Below, piece by piece: positions 8,359 to 10,328 of a stretch of DNA of 10,328 bases. The position numbers and the translations under genes are program-made. The stretch covers positions 1 through 10,328 of the forward strand of contig JAIXMO010000161.1 in NCBI GenBank assembly GCA_025677825.1, read 5' to 3'. Source of the stretch: Helicostylum pulchrum. Its lineage: Eukaryota > Mucoromycota > Mucoromycetes > Mucorales > Mucoraceae. A model generated the notes under the pieces. It did no database searches. It was not told the origin of the DNA and saw only the letters and a program-made list of their open reading frames with translations. Each line of letters starts with the position of its first letter. The first letter of the stretch is position 1.

Positions 8359-8842
8359 TTCCTTTTAAACGCAGTGACTTCTGATGTATGGACTAAATTT
8401 ATACCTTTTAAACGACGTGCTGATCTAGTTGAAGACTTTCATCGTGGATTTGGTCATCAAGGAACAACTACAATCGAACATCTAATGAAATCCAGATGCT
8501 GGTGGCCACAAATGAATCAAGATATAAAAAATTGGTTAACTCGATGTCCCGAATGTCAATTACATGCTAGAAAAGAAAAAAATATACATCATACTCCTAT
8601 GAAACCACTTGAAATTCCTCCCCCTTTCTCTAGATGGCATATTGATTTTATTGGCATTTTACCCACTACTGATACCGGAAAAAAATGGATTATCATGACT
8701 GTTGACTATAATACTAACTGGCCTATTGCCCGCGCATTAAATGATGCTACTGCGCCTGAAATTGTAATGCGTTTTGGTTGCCCTGTTGAGCTTGTCTCTG
8801 ATCGTGGTGCTAATTTCATGTCTAAAATTTTAAAGCAATATA
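8359..8842 (+). pseudogene. Ty3/gypsy retrotransposon integrase, fragment
   Basis: Open from about 8359, with no clear start of its own, as expected of a piece of a polyprotein. From 8374 it reads an H2C2 zinc-binding domain (H23, H28, C58, C61, counting from 8374) with the gypsy-type motifs EDFHRGFGH, WWPQM and CPECQ. The integrase core follows: WHIDFIG (first catalytic Asp, residue 91) and SDRGANF (second catalytic Asp, residue 143). Compared with related integrases, the segment between ALNDAT and EIVMRFGCP is short by roughly ten residues, an in-frame deletion in the core. Coding similarity stops after KILKQY at a TA, where the next element starts. The catalytic Glu and C-terminus are missing, as are upstream gag, protease and reverse transcriptase. 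Confidence 0.88.
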
Positions 8843-9300
8843 CTGTGAGGGGAAAAATGGTATGATCCGATTGTGAAATTACATGTTCTACTCCTATTTT
8901 TTTGGTGTGTACTTTAGAACCTGGTAAATTATGTCATATTGGAAGATTCAAAGTGGCTTTTAAACAACATATTATTTGTAAAGAACTATTAAGTAAAATA
9001 CGAAATGTCAAGGAATAAAGTAAAATATCGAGTTTTATTAAAATATTGAAAATGTTTCAATAGCGAGTTGCTCCTCCGTTAGCCTTGATCACTTCTTCAG
9101 TTCGAGCTGACATACTGTTAATGCATTTAAGACAGCCTCTCAAATAAATTTATATCATTCCTTCTCGATTCTTGTTGTATTCACGTACTATACAGATATA
9201 TAATTTAGATATACCTTTATACACAAAGGCTATATAACAATATAATATTATCTATTTGGTAGTTGGATCTGTATACTTCTTATCGACTATATAAATTTAA

Positions 9301-9333
9301 TGAAGAAATATAGTGTAACAGTTTATTTCTTCA
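9301..9333. repeat. Perfect 10-bp inverted repeat (hairpin)
   Basis: TGAAGAAATA at 9301-9310 is the exact reverse complement of TATTTCTTCA at 9324-9333, with a 13-nt loop. Confidence 0.85.
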
Positions 9334-9425
9334 AGTAATACAATAACCTACAAACAGTTCATTGTACTGAAGTGGTACAATAATCTACAAACAGTTATTC
9401 TTCTAAAAAGTGATACAAGAAGCAC
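9333..9425 (+). repeat. 37-38-bp imperfect tandem repeats, about 2.5 units
   Basis: Units start at 9333, 9370 and 9408, each opening AAGT.RTACAA. The first two share a CTACAAACAGTT block; the third is cut short. Enhancer-like repeats of this kind are common upstream of LTR promoters, which is an inference here. Confidence 0.7.
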
Positions 9426-9444
9426 TTTGTCTTCAAAGCTTATT

Positions 9445-9516
9445 CATTCATATTTTCCCACATTATATTCACTTATTTTCCTCACCATCAACTCACTTAT
9501 TTTTCCCACCATCAAT
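9445..9516 (+). repeat. 24-bp tandem repeats, two clear copies and one diverged
   Basis: Copies at 9469-9492 and 9493-9516 share TCACTTATTTT and CACCATCAA; a more diverged copy (TTTTCCCACATTA) lies at about 9445-9468. Confidence 0.75.
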
Positions 9517-9553
9517 TAATGTTCCTTCAATGTCTTATTTATATTCTGAAAAG

Positions 9554-9563
9554 TATATATAAG
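9554..9563 (+). promoter_or_regulatory. LTR-like TATA box
   Basis: TATATATAAG directly downstream of the tandem repeats, with an AATAAA motif at 9582-9587. This supports an LTR-like reading of the insert on the + strand, but is not proof. Confidence 0.4.
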
Positions 9564-10328
9564 GACCCATAATTTCCATTAAATAAAAAACAATCATTTC
9601 AAGTCTGATAATCTTTCTGTTTAATTTTTTATTTTGGATATTTATTCTTTAAATATCATAATTCTGTCTGCTAGTTCCTCCTTGGTTGTAGGACTTATTC
9701 GGTATTTATTTAGCCGACGCTGTAACTGATACCGCAGTCGTTTTAACGGATTCAAATTTGGACTTTGCAGGAGCCAGTATAATACAGTATTCACAGAGAA
9801 GCTATTGTTACTAAACCACTGTTTTGGAACTGTAGAAGCGTACGGGATTGCATTATTTGCTGGAAATGTATGGCATTTGGAGTCATGTCAAAGTGGTCAA
9901 GTGTGTCTATTAAAGATATACCTAAACGTTTCACGTACTCCTTTGATTTAACGACTCCATCAATGATTGGATTACCATAAAAAAATCATTTCTCTGTTAT
10001 GCAACTCCATAAGAGGACTCCTCCACCATGTCCTTGTACTTGAGGCTCCTGTTTGGTGAGGTCGCAAGATTTTGTCACCATCTGACCAATAAAAAGAATT
10101 CCTATCTGATCCCCACCTATTAACTCAGGCGTCGTCAGAAAACACCTATTGACGCCACTGGTCCACTGTATAATACTTATGTATTTTAAGTCTCGGCCAG
10201 ACAACGCCTCATGTTCTTTATACTAACGAAACTAGTTTTGACCTTCCTTTTAGCCTAGAGCCCAATTTTTCGGAGAGACTTTCGAATGCCACTCAATGAC
10301 ATCTCTACATTCTAGGAACTCAAAAGCT

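Larger units (their letters stand above)
9190..9663. mobile_element. ~470-bp insert within the Tc1-like remnant; possible solo LTR or small non-autonomous element
   Basis: It separates KEELADRI from REYNKN, which are adjacent in the expected transposase, so it arrived after the Tc1-like element. Limits are good to about 10 bp. It has no coding capacity but contains a perfect hairpin, two sets of tandem repeats, a TATATATAAG box and an AATAAA motif in that order, like the promoter and polyadenylation region of an LTR. A TG...CA span at 9314-9658 (345 bp) is possible, but I see no convincing 4-6-bp target duplication or terminal inverted repeat, so the class is open. Confidence 0.5.
8843..10328 (-). 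mobile_element. Decayed Tc1-like element, partial, inserted in the gypsy integrase
   Basis: The left end is inferred at CTGTGAGGGG after a TA (8841-8842), exactly where the integrase frame loses similarity. From there to the transposase stop at 9057 is about 214 bp, close to the 202 bp in the intact Tc1 element of this window. The transposase remnant runs leftward from beyond the window edge. The right terminal repeat lies outside the window, so the left end cannot be confirmed here. Confidence 0.6.
9057..10328 (-). pseudogene. Tc1-like transposase remnant, frameshifted and interrupted
   Basis: Read leftward, the family order survives: a RKSLRKIGL stretch (about 10270-10300), SDGDKILRP (about 10060-10090), GHGGGVLLWSCIT (about 10010-10045), FQQ at the second catalytic site (about 9860), QSPNLNP (about 9750), KEELADRI (about 9670-9690), then after an insert REYNKN (about 9170-9188) and KANGGATRY before the TGA at 9057. 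Defects include in-frame stops in the N-terminal part, a one-base loss at the second catalytic Asp codon (near 9856), Asp to Asn in the SPDLNP motif, Lys where the catalytic Glu should be, and the ~470-bp insert. It cannot make active enzyme. It is a different lineage from the intact Tc1 in this window. Confidence 0.85.

Noticed and set aside
9314..9658. Firm call of a solo LTR with TG...CA ends
   Set aside because: The flanking bases (TATAG and TAATT) are not a duplication and the insert extends about 120 bp further left, so only a tentative reading is given.
9986..10204. 72-aa minus-strand open frame as a gene
   Set aside because: It is one frame of the broken Tc1-like transposase remnant; family similarity switches frame on both sides of it.

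Overview
This looks like AT-rich nuclear DNA of a fungus, most likely an early-diverging lineage such as Mucoromycota. That placement rests on the short GT-AG introns (53-72 nt), abundant A/T homopolymer runs, TATA/AATAAA-type signals, and the families present. No bacterial gene organisation, rRNA, tRNA or CRISPR is seen. I recognise no ordinary host gene: everything I can identify is mobile DNA, in at least three nested layers.

Layout. (1) 1-1178: AT-rich, no gene seen; probably the left flank and left end of a DNA transposon. (2) 1179-2461 (+): a four-exon gene, all introns phase 0, for an uncharacterised 366-aa Ser-rich, coiled-coil, Lys/Arg-rich protein. (3) 2462-2766: the shared 3' interval between two convergent genes. 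(4) 2767-7703 (-): an apparently intact six-exon gene for a ~1013-aa Tnp2-type (EnSpm/CACTA, fungal Plavaka-like) transposase. (5) 4853-6443: a complete Tc1/mariner element with 32-bp terminal inverted repeats, TA target duplication and an uninterrupted 340-aa transposase. It sits inside the fourth intron of the Tnp2 gene; removing it leaves a normal 72-nt intron. (6) 7704-8358: AT-rich, probably the promoter and right end of the Tnp2-type element. (7) 8359-8842 (+): the front part of a Ty3/gypsy integrase, broken at a TA. (8) 8843-10328: a decayed Tc1-like element (transposase on -), running off the window, itself split by a ~470-bp insert (about 9190-9663) with tandem repeats and LTR-like promoter signals.

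How the parts relate: the two convergent genes at 1179 and 7703 are both well preserved and flank one interval, so I infer they are the transposase and a second protein of one two-gene transposon. The Tc1 element came later and landed in an intron without breaking either splice site. On the right, the order of insertion was gypsy, then Tc1-like relic, then the ~470-bp insert. The terminal repeats of the Tnp2-type element were not found by eye and are the main open question.
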